NCBI GenBank assembly: GCA_947626525.1
Contig: CANQSM010000014.1
Coordinates: 1-47,818, forward strand
Length of the DNA: 47,818 nucleotides
Source: an uncultured Phocaeicola sp.
GTDB lineage: Bacteria; Bacteroidota; Bacteroidia; Bacteroidales; Bacteroidaceae
Direction of reading: 5' to 3'
This document shows, in pieces, positions 9,102-16,200 of this stretch. The notes under the pieces are model-generated. The model had not been told where the DNA came from. It saw only the letters and a program-made list of their open reading frames with translations, and did no database searches. The position numbers and the translations under genes were made by a program. Within the stretch, counting starts at the first letter, position 1. Each line of letters starts with the position of its first letter.

Positions 9102-9955
9102 AGATGGAATTAAACACTACTCAGAAAATTCAATTGGTTGGTGCAATAATACTTATGCTTTGCATCGTCCCTATGCCATATGGTTTTTACACAATTGTAA
9201 GGGTTATCATAACTATCATCAGTGTATATTTAGCACATACTTATCAAAAGCAAGCTAAAAGAGAATTATCAATATCTTTTATTACAATTGCCTTTATCTT
9301 TCAACCTTTTATAAAATTAGTATTAGGTCGAGAAATTTGGTTAATATTAGATATCTTGGTCGCTGTCTATTTATTAGTATTGGCATTTAAAGATATAATT
9401 ATTAGCAGAAAATATAAAAAATCAATGGCAGAAAAAGCTAATACTATTCAAATACCCTTATTTACAAATACAGAAATAGAGGAAGTCAGAGATTTTGCTC
9501 TTTCCGGATGGACACTGGGAGAGATTCATGGCTTGTCTCATTGGCAAAGAGTGGAGAGATACGGAATTATTTTAGGTATGGTTAACGGACAAATTCGTGA
9601 TGATATAAACATTAAGGTTGTCCGTTTCTTTGCTTATTTACATGATAAATGCCGTCTGAATGATTGGGCAGATTTAGAACATGGAGTAAGAGCTGCTGAT
9701 ATGCTAGTTACTATTAGGAATACTATTTTGAAGGACTTTACTGATGAAGAAATTTCTTTATTGGAAAAGGCTTGCAGATATCATACCACTGAACTTCGCA
9801 CTGGCATTCCAACCGTTGATGTCTGCTTTGATGCTGACAGATTAGACTTAGGTAGAGTTGGTATAACTCCTAATCCGAAGTTGATGGCATCTGAACAAGG
9901 TGCTTACTATGCAACAAATATTCATTTATTAGATCCTGTCATTAGTGTCCCATAA
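9098..9955 (+). CDS. Membrane-anchored HD-domain protein (DUF6804-like N-terminus), C-terminus replaced by IS
   Basis: The 285-aa product starts with four hydrophobic segments (residues about 10-100: LVGAIILMLCIVPMPYGFYT ... IWLILDILVAVYLLVL) resembling the small DUF6804 membrane proteins. A cytoplasmic HD-type metal-dependent phosphohydrolase domain follows. The metal ligands can be traced: His144/His148 in IHGLSHWQR, His182-Asp183 in AYLHDKC, His195 in LEHG, and an Asp in DADRLDL (245-247). HD enzymes cleave phosphoesters such as nucleotides; the substrate here is unknown. The last codons (S-V-P-stop) lie inside the left inverted repeat of the IS4-family element starting near 9945, so the natural C-terminus is lost, probably by only a few residues because the HD core is complete. 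It is coupled by ATGA overlap to the preceding gene. Confidence 0.75.
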   Translation: MKMELNTTQKIQLVGAIILMLCIVPMPYGFYTIVRVIITIISVYLAHTYQKQAKRELSISFITIAFIFQPFIKLVLGREIWLILDILVAVYLLVLAFKDIIISRKYKKSMAEKANTIQIPLFTNTEIEEVRDFALSGWTLGEIHGLSHWQRVERYGIILGMVNGQIRDDINIKVVRFFAYLHDKCRLNDWADLEHGVRAADMLVTIRNTILKDFTDEEISLLEKACRYHTTELRTGIPTVDVCFDADRLDLGRVGITPNPKLMASEQGAYYATNIHLLDPVISVP

Positions 9956-10805
9956 AAATTAGGGACTTAGTTAAACATTAAATAAATTTGGTCCATTTGG
10001 TCCGAAACGGTCTTTGTCATATTGAAATTTAGTTTTGTCGAAGAGGTCTTTCAAGTGCGATTTGTCAGTCAGCGAAATGCTTAAAATCTGCAAGACTTCG
10101 TATGTACTTCTTCCGAATTTCATATCGTTCTTTACGATAGTAACAAGCAGGTAAGTGCAAATGGCGACATAGATTTGTATTCTAATATATGGAAGAAGGT
10201 CGGAATCTGTGTTTCCACATCGTACAAAGTATGTACCTTGATACCGCCTTTTTTCTTTCTGAACTTCGCCCACCAGAAGACTTCCAAACATAAGCCAATG
10301 GTTGTTGAATCGAATGCATAGACATTACCGTCAAGTTTGAAAATATCAGTATTGCACTTCTTGCGTACTTCGCTTACAAGATAGAAAGCATATTCCTCGA
10401 ATATGCGGTAGTCTCTATCCTGATTCGCTCTTGAAAGTGATGATTTGGATACATTCTTGCCCATGCCCAAATGATAACATTTTGAGTGATGGGCTTCGAG
10501 TGCGACATTCAAATCACGCAGACTTTCTCGGTTGGAAAGTTGTCCGAACATCATTGCAAGGAACTGATTCCAACAGGTCAAATGCTTGACGTAACGGTCA
10601 CCGTTATATTTTGCAACGATACGATTAAACTTGCTTCTATCGAGGAATGCAACTAACTGAGCAAAAACAAATTTGTCTTGAAACATATGCGGTCATAGTA
10701 AAACTACCGCAAAGATAAAATTTCAAGTCCGTTCGCTCGAAAAACCTTTGTAACTAACTATATTTCAATAATTTCAAAGAACTTTATCAGATTTTAATGG
10801 GACAG
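9945..10805 (-). mobile_element. IS4-family insertion sequence, internally deleted, both ends kept
   Basis: The left end GTGTCCCATAAAAATT (9945) and the reverse complement of the right end, CTGTCCCATTAAAATC (10805), form an imperfect terminal inverted repeat. Inside, on the minus strand, are the two ends of one DDE transposase fused by a deletion. The element is about 860 bp, against roughly 1.4 kb expected for intact relatives. I cannot see a clear target duplication. It could in principle still be mobilised in trans, MITE-like, because both ends survive. Confidence 0.8.
9971..10686 (-). pseudogene. IS4-family transposase with central deletion and frameshift
   Basis: The start (MFQDKFVFAQLVAFLDRSKF ... 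CWNQFLAMMFGQLSNRESLRDL) and the catalytic DSTTIGLCLEVFWWAKFRKKKGGIKVHTLYD, with the first Asp of the DDE triad, are intact up to IPTFFH near 10190. There the sequence jumps in another frame to YIRIQIYVAICTYLLVTIVKND ... LFDKTKFQYDKDRFGPNGPNLF, which is the C-terminus of the same family. The missing middle would contain the second Asp and the Y-(2)-R-(3)-E-(6)-K signature, so the enzyme cannot be active. The minus-strand start is at 10686. Confidence 0.85.
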
Positions 10806-10924
10806 TAGTGAAATAAATGTATCATCAAATTGTCAGACAACCGTTGTTTGATTTTCCTCAATACTCGTTTTGGCGGGTATTCAATAAATCCTTTTGATAA
10901 GTATTTGAATTTCTCGGTTCTCAT
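10806..10924 (-). pseudogene. Possible gene fragment cut by the IS4-family element
   Basis: On the minus strand an ATG at 10924 opens a basic stretch (MRTEKFKYLSKGFIEYPPKR ... IKQRLSDNLMIHLFHY) that runs into the right end of the IS at 10805 and stops inside it. I do not recognise it. Its basic composition is compatible with a DNA-binding N-terminus. The 350 bp from here to 11330 hold no other credible gene, only the stem-loops described separately. Confidence 0.3.
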
Positions 10925-11156
10925 GTACTCAGATCCTTCATCTTTTGAATCATTGTTTGACTAAATAAGGAAATGATTGAATCTGCATTTCGACAAGTGG
11001 CTGCATATTGCGCTGATAGGCAGCTATTGTCTGGTTCAAACTTCTGTCCGATAACGTGTTAAGGGCGTAACTTTGTACCCGAACAGTGAGGAATACCTGG
11101 ATGGGGCAACTTGGAGTTTGAAAGGTGTTTCCCCAATCCGACAAGCGGAGGATTCT

Positions 11157-11266
11157 TGTGTCCTCAAAGACACAGCAAGATATATTTTCAGTTACCCGAA
11201 CAATTCTAAGTAACTGAAAATCCTTGCACCGCCGTGGGCAGAATTATCCTCCGCAATCGGATAATT
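11157..11266 (+). other. Cluster of three stem-loops upstream of mobA-like gene (oriT or leader candidate)
   Basis: Three inverted repeats follow each other. TGTGTC-N6-GACACA is at 11157-11174. TTTTCAGTTAC-N14-GTAACTGAAAA is at 11185-11220 (11-bp perfect arms). AATTATCC-N9-GGATAATT is at 11242-11266. Mobilisable elements usually keep oriT just upstream of their mob genes, so this cluster 63 bp before the mobA-like ATG is a candidate. A transcription-attenuating leader is the alternative. The role is inferred from position only. Confidence 0.45.
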
Positions 11267-11328
11267 TCGGGATTACTTAATCACAGATTAAACAATGGAT
11301 AACCCATAATATTGAAAGAATAAAAAGC

Positions 11329-11751
11329 ATGAAAAAGAAGAGCAAGTACGGGAGAAATCCCAAGTTGAACCCGAAGACGCATTGCGTGATGGTGCGCTTC
11401 GATGATGTGGAATGGAACAAGTTTCTGACGATGTACGAAGAATCGAACGTGTATGCGAAAGCCGTCTTCCTCAAGGCGCACTTCTTCGGGCAGAAGTTCA
11501 AGGTGCTGAAGGTGGACAAGGCGATGCTGGACTACTACACCAAGCTGTCGGATTTCCATGCCCAGTTCCGTGCCATCGGCACAAATTACAATCAGGTCGT
11601 AAAAGAGTTGCGTATCCACTTCTCGGAAAAGAAGGCGATGTCGTTACTCTACAAGCTGGAAAAGTGTACCATCGACCTTGTGAAACTGAGCCGGGAGATT
11701 GTGGAGCTTTCAAAGGAGATGGAAAAATATTACCAATCTAAATCTGACTGA
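11329..11751 (+). CDS. MobA-like mobilisation / relaxosome accessory protein
   Basis: A basic 140-aa protein of the kind found just before relaxase genes in Bacteroides conjugative and mobilisable elements. It has a Lys-rich start (MKKKSKYGRNPKLNPKTH), a ribbon-helix-helix-like segment (CVMVRFDDVEWNKFLTMYEE), and the conserved core YYTKLSDFHAQFRAIGTNYNQVVKELRIHFSEKKA. Such proteins bind near oriT and help load the relaxase. Here no relaxase follows; the next gene, starting 2 bp after the stop, is a tyrosine recombinase. Either it is a relic of a mobilisable element, or it has been kept as a DNA-binding helper or regulator of the recombinase. Confidence 0.75.
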   Translation: MKKKSKYGRNPKLNPKTHCVMVRFDDVEWNKFLTMYEESNVYAKAVFLKAHFFGQKFKVLKVDKAMLDYYTKLSDFHAQFRAIGTNYNQVVKELRIHFSEKKAMSLLYKLEKCTIDLVKLSREIVELSKEMEKYYQSKSD

Positions 11752-11752
11752 C

Positions 11753-12961
11753 ATGGCATCGGTCAAGGTCAAATTTCGCCCATCCATCCAAGAGGGAAAG
11801 GAAGGGACTATCTACTATCAAGTGATTCATAACCGTGTGATCAGGCAGATATATACCGACTATAAACTTTTCGCTTCGGAATGGGACTGCCATTCCGAAG
11901 CGGTTATCCTGCATTGTCTTCCGAATGAGCAAGAGCGGAACAACTATCTGCTTTCGACAACCTCACGCATCAGATGGGACAAAGACAGGTTGAACAAAAT
12001 TATACACACGTTATCACAATCCGACACATTTGTGGCGGATGATGTGGTTGTGCGCTTTCAAGACAACAGACAGGAGCCATCGTTTAACAACTATATCCGC
12101 CAGCAGATTGCCAGATTGAAACGCTTGGGGAAGATACGCACTTCGGAAACCTATACGGCGGCACTCCGAAGTTTCAGTGGTTTTATGGATGACAAAGAGG
12201 TCTTGTTTGACCAGATTAAAGCTGACCTGATTGCGGAATATGAGGTTTATCTGAAAGGCAGGGGAAATGTGCCCAATACCATATCTTTCTATATGCGCAT
12301 TCTGAAAGCGGTCTATAACCGTGCGGTGGAAGATGGACTGACCGGGCAGCGGCATCCGTTCAAGCCCGTTTATACGGGAGTGGAGAAAACCATGAAGCGA
12401 GCCTTGTTACTCAATGACATCAGACGTATCAAAGGGTTAGACTTATCATTGAAGCCCAATCTTGATTATGCCCGTGATATATTCCTGTTCTGTTTCTACA
12501 CAAGGGGAATGTCTTTTATAGACATGGCTTATCTGAGAAAGAAGGATTTGCAGAACGACATTCTTTCCTACCGCAGACGAAAAACAGGGCAACAGCTTTT
12601 CATCAAATGGGAAAGATGTATGCAAGAGATTGTTGACAAATACCCCGTAAACGAAACGGAATACCTCTTGCCAATCATTACACAACGGGATGTGGATTAT
12701 CGGAAGCAATACACCAACGAGCTTCACCGGGTGAACCATCTGCTGAAAAAAATCGGGAAGCAATTGGACTTACCGATACCCCTGACGATGTATGTCGGGC
12801 GGCATTCGTGGGCAAGTATTGCCAAGAGCCGCAATGTGCCCATTTCTGTCATCAGCGAAGGCATGGGGCATGATTCAGAGAATACTACGCAGATTTATCT
12901 TGCATCGCTGGACACATCAGTGGTGGATAAAGCCAATAAGAAGATACTGGATTTGCTGTGA
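11753..12961 (+). CDS. Tyrosine recombinase, probable DNA invertase for the adjacent switch
   Basis: The 402-aa product begins MASVKVKFRPSIQEGKEG, the N-terminal form common in Bacteroides Tsr-type site-specific recombinases. A SAM-like core-binding domain (about 110-205) and a catalytic domain (about 215-400) follow. Catalytic positions are visible: Arg in FYTRGMSFIDMAYL, Lys in RRRKTGQQLF, Arg in YVGRHSWASIA (the usual first His of HxxR is Tyr, as in several relatives), His in GMGHDSENTTQ and the nucleophile Tyr in QIYLASLD. I start at 11753, 2 bp after the mobA stop; an ORF extension to 11699 overlaps mobA. The gene ends 31 bp before the left inverted repeat of the 195-bp segment at 12993-13187, the usual arrangement for an invertase and its own switch. 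Confidence 0.85.
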   Translation: MASVKVKFRPSIQEGKEGTIYYQVIHNRVIRQIYTDYKLFASEWDCHSEAVILHCLPNEQERNNYLLSTTSRIRWDKDRLNKIIHTLSQSDTFVADDVVVRFQDNRQEPSFNNYIRQQIARLKRLGKIRTSETYTAALRSFSGFMDDKEVLFDQIKADLIAEYEVYLKGRGNVPNTISFYMRILKAVYNRAVEDGLTGQRHPFKPVYTGVEKTMKRALLLNDIRRIKGLDLSLKPNLDYARDIFLFCFYTRGMSFIDMAYLRKKDLQNDILSYRRRKTGQQLFIKWERCMQEIVDKYPVNETEYLLPIITQRDVDYRKQYTNELHRVNHLLKKIGKQLDLPIPLTMYVGRHSWASIAKSRNVPISVISEGMGHDSENTTQIYLASLDTSVVDKANKKILDLL

Positions 12962-12992
12962 AGCCGTGAATGTTTTGCGAATCTGTTCAACG

Positions 12993-13009
12993 CTTGCCAA
13001 GAGACGGAT
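12993..13009 (+). repeat. Left inverted repeat (recombination site)
   Basis: Arm CTTGCCAAGAGACGGAT, which pairs in inverted orientation with 13171-13187. The 12 outermost bases are identical in both arms. It lies 31 bp after the recombinase stop codon. Confidence 0.8.
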
Positions 13010-13018
13010 ATTATAATG

Positions 13019-13026
13019 CAAAGTTA
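13019..13026 (-). promoter_or_regulatory. Promoter -7 box inside the invertible segment, facing left
   Basis: The minus strand reads TAACTTTG followed by CATTATAAT, an exact match to the Bacteroidetes -7 consensus TAnnTTTG. I cannot find a convincing -33 TTTG at the usual 19-21 bp spacing, so strength is uncertain. No plus-strand TAnnTTTG exists in the segment. Transcription from it would run antisense into the 3' end of the recombinase gene in the present orientation. Confidence 0.6.
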
Positions 13027-13170
13027 CGCAAAATAATGATTATTAGACCATAAAACACTAAAAATATTGTCTGTTGCAATATCTCTGTTTTGCGAGGGAT
13101 ATCAGATGTTTTGCGAATTTATCTGTGGAAATGGATAACACGACTCAATATCAATGAAATAAGGTAAATC

Positions 13171-13187
13171 GTCCATCTCTTGGCAAG
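13171..13187 (-). repeat. Right inverted repeat (recombination site)
   Basis: GTCCATCTCTTGGCAAG on the plus strand, the inverted partner of 12993-13009. It is 35 bp upstream of the GNAT start codon. Confidence 0.8.
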
Positions 13188-13222
13188 AGAGGGAGATAAC
13201 AATTATATCAATATATACAGTC

Positions 13223-13939
13223 ATGGGATTTTTTGACCTATTTACGAAAAAGAAAAATAACAACATGGGACAATCGTCTCATGTTACTCACCTTACGGAT
13301 TCTATAAATTCACAAGGTGAAAAACAGAGTATCAAATCTGCTCAAACTCATAACTTGTCTATTTACAGACTTGAAGATTTAATAGCAATGCAATTGGGGC
13401 AAGGTTTAATGTTAGCCCCATATGATGCACAACGCTATTTTGAATTAGGAGAAAACGATGCACAACTTCTCTCCATCCTGTCAGATGATGTCATTAAACG
13501 TTATCTGCCGAATATGGATTTTTCCACGAAGGATTCTGCTCTTAAGTTTCTTTCTAACCTACCCATTCTTATTCTTACAGAAAAAGGACTTTCCATTGCA
13601 TATGTTATCACTGCTGATAATATGCCGATAGGATTCATTTTTATAGATACTCCGACTGTTAACGAAAGAATTGGACTAAATAAATGGACACATACGTTCT
13701 TTATGCTTTCCCCAATGAGAGGCAAAGGATTAATGTCGGCATCGCTCGGCAGAATATTGTATTCACTGAAGACAAAACTTGGTGTATCTCAAGTTTACGC
13801 TACTGCCGATAAGACAAATACTGTTTCACAAAAGATTTTACAAACAACCTGCTTTGAATCTACAGATATCCACGATGTGGCTAACCAAGGTATTACTTAT
13901 GTTTGTAATTTTGATACTTTGAATTTCCACCATAAATAA
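13223..13939 (+). CDS. GNAT-family N-acetyltransferase, first gene of the Zorya-like operon
   Basis: The 238-aa protein has a low-complexity polar N-terminus (residues 1-45, MGFFDLFTKKKNNN...) and then a RimJ/RimL-type GNAT fold: LAPYDAQRYFEL, ALKFLSNL, IAYVITADNMPIGFIFIDTP, the strand-4 / acetyl-CoA loop FFMLSPMRGKGLMSASL (R/Q-x-x-G-x-G/A-like MRGKGL), and VSQVYATADKTNTVSQKILQTTCFE. It would transfer acetyl from acetyl-CoA to an amine; the substrate is unknown. It is the first gene after the invertible segment and is separated from zorA by only 9 bp, so all four genes share a transcript. GNAT proteins are not listed components of Zorya types I-III known to me. It may be a new accessory, a regulator, or a passenger. 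Confidence 0.75.
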   Translation: MGFFDLFTKKKNNNMGQSSHVTHLTDSINSQGEKQSIKSAQTHNLSIYRLEDLIAMQLGQGLMLAPYDAQRYFELGENDAQLLSILSDDVIKRYLPNMDFSTKDSALKFLSNLPILILTEKGLSIAYVITADNMPIGFIFIDTPTVNERIGLNKWTHTFFMLSPMRGKGLMSASLGRILYSLKTKLGVSQVYATADKTNTVSQKILQTTCFESTDIHDVANQGITYVCNFDTLNFHHK

Positions 13940-13948
13940 TTCAGCACC

Positions 13949-15496
13949 ATGAACTTGTCTATTTCAACAGATACTTGGGTTTGCTTGAGTATTATTGTCG
14001 TTGCCTTTATCGTTTGTCTTATCCTTGTACTCAAATTCAAGAACAGCGAAAAAATGGAGGCTAACCGCAGAATAATAGAATACTTTCCCACATTGGTTTC
14101 CACCCTCGGGGTGTTGGGTACTTTTTGGGGGATCACAAAAGGTTTGATGGCTTTTGACACATCCGATCTTGACCAATCCATTCCTGGCTTGCTTGATGGT
14201 TTGAAAACGGCTTTCTTTACTTCGTTGGCAGGTATGATTGGTTCTATGTTCCTCTCTGCTTTTATCAGCAAGAAACAGGACGAAAGAGATGGTGGCATTT
14301 CCGACATTAATCAAGCAGCAGGAGAAATTACTAAGTCTGTAAAAGCAATGAGCGACGCTAATACCGAAACTATACGTTCAATTCAGCAACAACTCACTGA
14401 ACAGGAAGCGGATCGCAAGACGTTTTACCGCACTGTGGGAGAAGTGATGTCTAAGATATCCGGTACGCAAAAGTCCATTACTTCCGCCATTGATTCGTTG
14501 GTGTTGTTACAACGTAGCCAAGAAAATTCCCTTGCCGACATTAAAGAAGCTACTACGCAACAATCCGTGGCTATCAATTCTGTGGCTAAGTATTCGCAAG
14601 AGGTTAGCGAATACACGCATCATCTCGGCGAAATCCTTGATGTTATTTCTGGCATGAGCGGAACGGAAGACGAAATCAATGAAAAGGTTGGCAAACTTAA
14701 AGAAATTATTCACGGAGAGGTTATCGAGATTGAGGATAATATGGCGAAGACCAATAAACTTTTGGAAAGCAAATTCGATGAATTTACCGAGCTGCTCAAA
14801 AAGAGCAATACGGAAGCCCTTGTGGAAGTGATGAAAAAAGTCACCGAGGAATTCCAAAAGCAAATGAACTCGCTTATTAACAAGCTCATTCAAGAAAATT
14901 TCGACCAACTCAACAAGTCGGTGGAAAAACTCAATCAATGGCAGCAGGAGAACAAGGAGATGATTGCTTCGCTCACTCATCAGTACAAGGAAATGTCCGA
15001 CAATTTCGAGGCTACCTCTACTTCGCTTACTCGTGTCAAGGACGACACGGCTTCGCTTGTCAGCGAGGGTGGCAAGCTTCGTCAGCTTGTTGATGCGCTT
15101 AATCAAGTTATCATCGAGGACGAACATTTCATTGAAGTTACCAAAGAACTTCATGAAACTGCCAATCTCTCCAAATCCAATATGGAGTCGTTCAATGAAT
15201 CCACCAAGACACTCAATGAGTGGGTACGCAAACAGCGCAACTTTGTGGACGGTGTACAACTCCTTATTGCCAAATTGGAGGAACTTAACAAAATCCGTGA
15301 TTACGGTGAACAGTTCTGGAAAGGTACGAAAGATAAAATGGAGGAAGGTGTCGGAATCCTTACACGTGGGTCGCAGACGCTCAATTCACAGCTCACTTCT
15401 CTTGACCGTCAGTTCTATGGTCGCTTGAGCGCAACCCTTGCTGAACTTGACAACTGTATTACTAAGATGGTGGAACAAGTCGGTAAACGTAAATAA
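13949..15496 (+). CDS. zorA: ZorA-like MotA/TolQ/ExbB-family proton-channel protein with long coiled-coil tail
   Basis: A 515-aa protein with three N-terminal membrane helices: about 9-30 (WVCLSIIVVAFIVCLILVL), 45-68 (the TLGVLGTFWGITKGLMAF segment typical of MotA/TolQ/ExbB-type stators) and 80-107 (GLLDGLKTAFFTSLAGMIGS). The remaining ~400 residues are charged and predicted alpha-helical coiled coil, ending in LDNCITKMVEQVGKRK. In Zorya defence systems ZorA pentamers surround a ZorB dimer in the inner membrane, driven by ion flow, and the long intracellular tail is thought to signal to or recruit the effector. The tail here is moderate in length, as in type II. It is followed 2 bp later by zorB. 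Other MotA/ExbB systems are less likely given the zorB and HNH partners. Confidence 0.85.
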   Translation: MNLSISTDTWVCLSIIVVAFIVCLILVLKFKNSEKMEANRRIIEYFPTLVSTLGVLGTFWGITKGLMAFDTSDLDQSIPGLLDGLKTAFFTSLAGMIGSMFLSAFISKKQDERDGGISDINQAAGEITKSVKAMSDANTETIRSIQQQLTEQEADRKTFYRTVGEVMSKISGTQKSITSAIDSLVLLQRSQENSLADIKEATTQQSVAINSVAKYSQEVSEYTHHLGEILDVISGMSGTEDEINEKVGKLKEIIHGEVIEIEDNMAKTNKLLESKFDEFTELLKKSNTEALVEVMKKVTEEFQKQMNSLINKLIQENFDQLNKSVEKLNQWQQENKEMIASLTHQYKEMSDNFEATSTSLTRVKDDTASLVSEGGKLRQLVDALNQVIIEDEHFIEVTKELHETANLSKSNMESFNESTKTLNEWVRKQRNFVDGVQLLIAKLEELNKIRDYGEQFWKGTKDKMEEGVGILTRGSQTLNSQLTSLDRQFYGRLSATLAELDNCITKMVEQVGKRK

Positions 15497-15498
15497 TT

Positions 15499-16200
15499 AT
15501 GGCAAAACCTAATGTATGGCTTTCTGTTTCCGACCTGATGACGGGGTTAATGGTGATATTTCTTTTTGTCGCTATTGCCTATATTAGTCGTGTGCAGAAA
15601 AACCAGTCTGTACTTACAGACTATGTGGAAACAAAGAACGAACTTCATAATAAACTTGTGAAAGAATTTGCGGGCGATACGCTCAAATGGCAAATGGCTA
15701 TCGGTAAAGACCTCACTATGAAATTCAAAGAACCGACCGTGCTTTTTGCCACCGGCTCATCGGAACTAACTCCGCGCTTCAAAGAAATCCTTGATGAATT
15801 TCTCCCTCGCTATTTCAGTATTCTATTGAATGACAGCTTGCGCTCTAACATTCAAGAAATACGCATTGAGGGACACACTGATGATGTGCCTATGCCAATA
15901 TACGATGCAGACCCGTATATTGCTAATGTCAAGCTTTCACAAGAACGTGCTTTGTCTGTTCTAAAATACTTCCGTTCTATGTCGCAGTTTACAAAATATT
16001 CAGACAACCAGAAGCGGTTGCTTGAATATTGGTTCACTGCAAACGGACTTTCTTATGGTAAGGCTCTTGATGCGGACGGAGATTTCATCATCCGCTCCAA
16101 CAAACCGATTGACCGTGCTTTTTCTCGCCGTGTAGAGTTCCGTATTGTCACTTCCGGCGATGAGATACTTGAAAACTTTGTAAAGGAGAACACCAAATGA
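15499..16200 (+). CDS. zorB: ZorB-like MotB/OmpA-family protein
   Basis: 233 aa with a single N-terminal helix LSVSDLMTGLMVIFLFVAIAYI. The Asp at residue 12 sits where MotB has its ion-binding aspartate. The C-terminal OmpA-like peptidoglycan-binding domain (about 75-225) shows PTVLFATGSSELTPRFKEIL, EIRIEGHTDDVP (about 121-131), KLSQERALSVLKYF and the terminal SRRVEFRIVT. Together with ZorA this forms a membrane motor anchored to peptidoglycan. Its stop codon overlaps the start of the HNH gene as ATGA (16197-16200), evidence of coupled translation. Confidence 0.87.
   Translation: MAKPNVWLSVSDLMTGLMVIFLFVAIAYISRVQKNQSVLTDYVETKNELHNKLVKEFAGDTLKWQMAIGKDLTMKFKEPTVLFATGSSELTPRFKEILDEFLPRYFSILLNDSLRSNIQEIRIEGHTDDVPMPIYDADPYIANVKLSQERALSVLKYFRSMSQFTKYSDNQKRLLEYWFTANGLSYGKALDADGDFIIRSNKPIDRAFSRRVEFRIVTSGDEILENFVKENTK

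Larger units (their letters stand above)
12993..13187. promoter_or_regulatory. Putative invertible promoter segment controlling the Zorya-like operon
   Basis: A 161-bp AT-rich spacer is bounded by CTTGCCAAGAGACGGAT (12993-13009) and, inverted, GTCCATCTCTTGGCAAG (13171-13187). These are 17-bp arms with a perfect 12-bp outer part and two mismatches. The segment lies between the recombinase stop and the first gene of the defence operon (ATG 13223). Its only good Bacteroidetes -7 box is on the minus strand near the left end. In this assembly it fires away from the operon (OFF); inversion would bring it about 60 nt upstream of 13223 (ON). Inversion itself is inferred, not observed. Confidence 0.75.

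Noticed and set aside
10950-11144. Minus-strand 64-codon frame upstream of mobA
   Set aside because: No family features or clear start signal; it lies in a region of hairpins and IS debris.
12993-13187. Segment as a simple terminator or attC-like site
   Set aside because: Arms are 161 bp apart, too far for a terminator, and no integron integrase is present; position next to a tyrosine recombinase and an operon start fits an invertible promoter better.
13949-16200. ZorA/ZorB genes as an ExbB/TolQ-ExbD/TolR or flagellar MotAB pair
   Set aside because: ExbD/TolR lack the OmpA domain, no flagellar genes are nearby, and the third gene is an HNH nuclease, as in Zorya type II.
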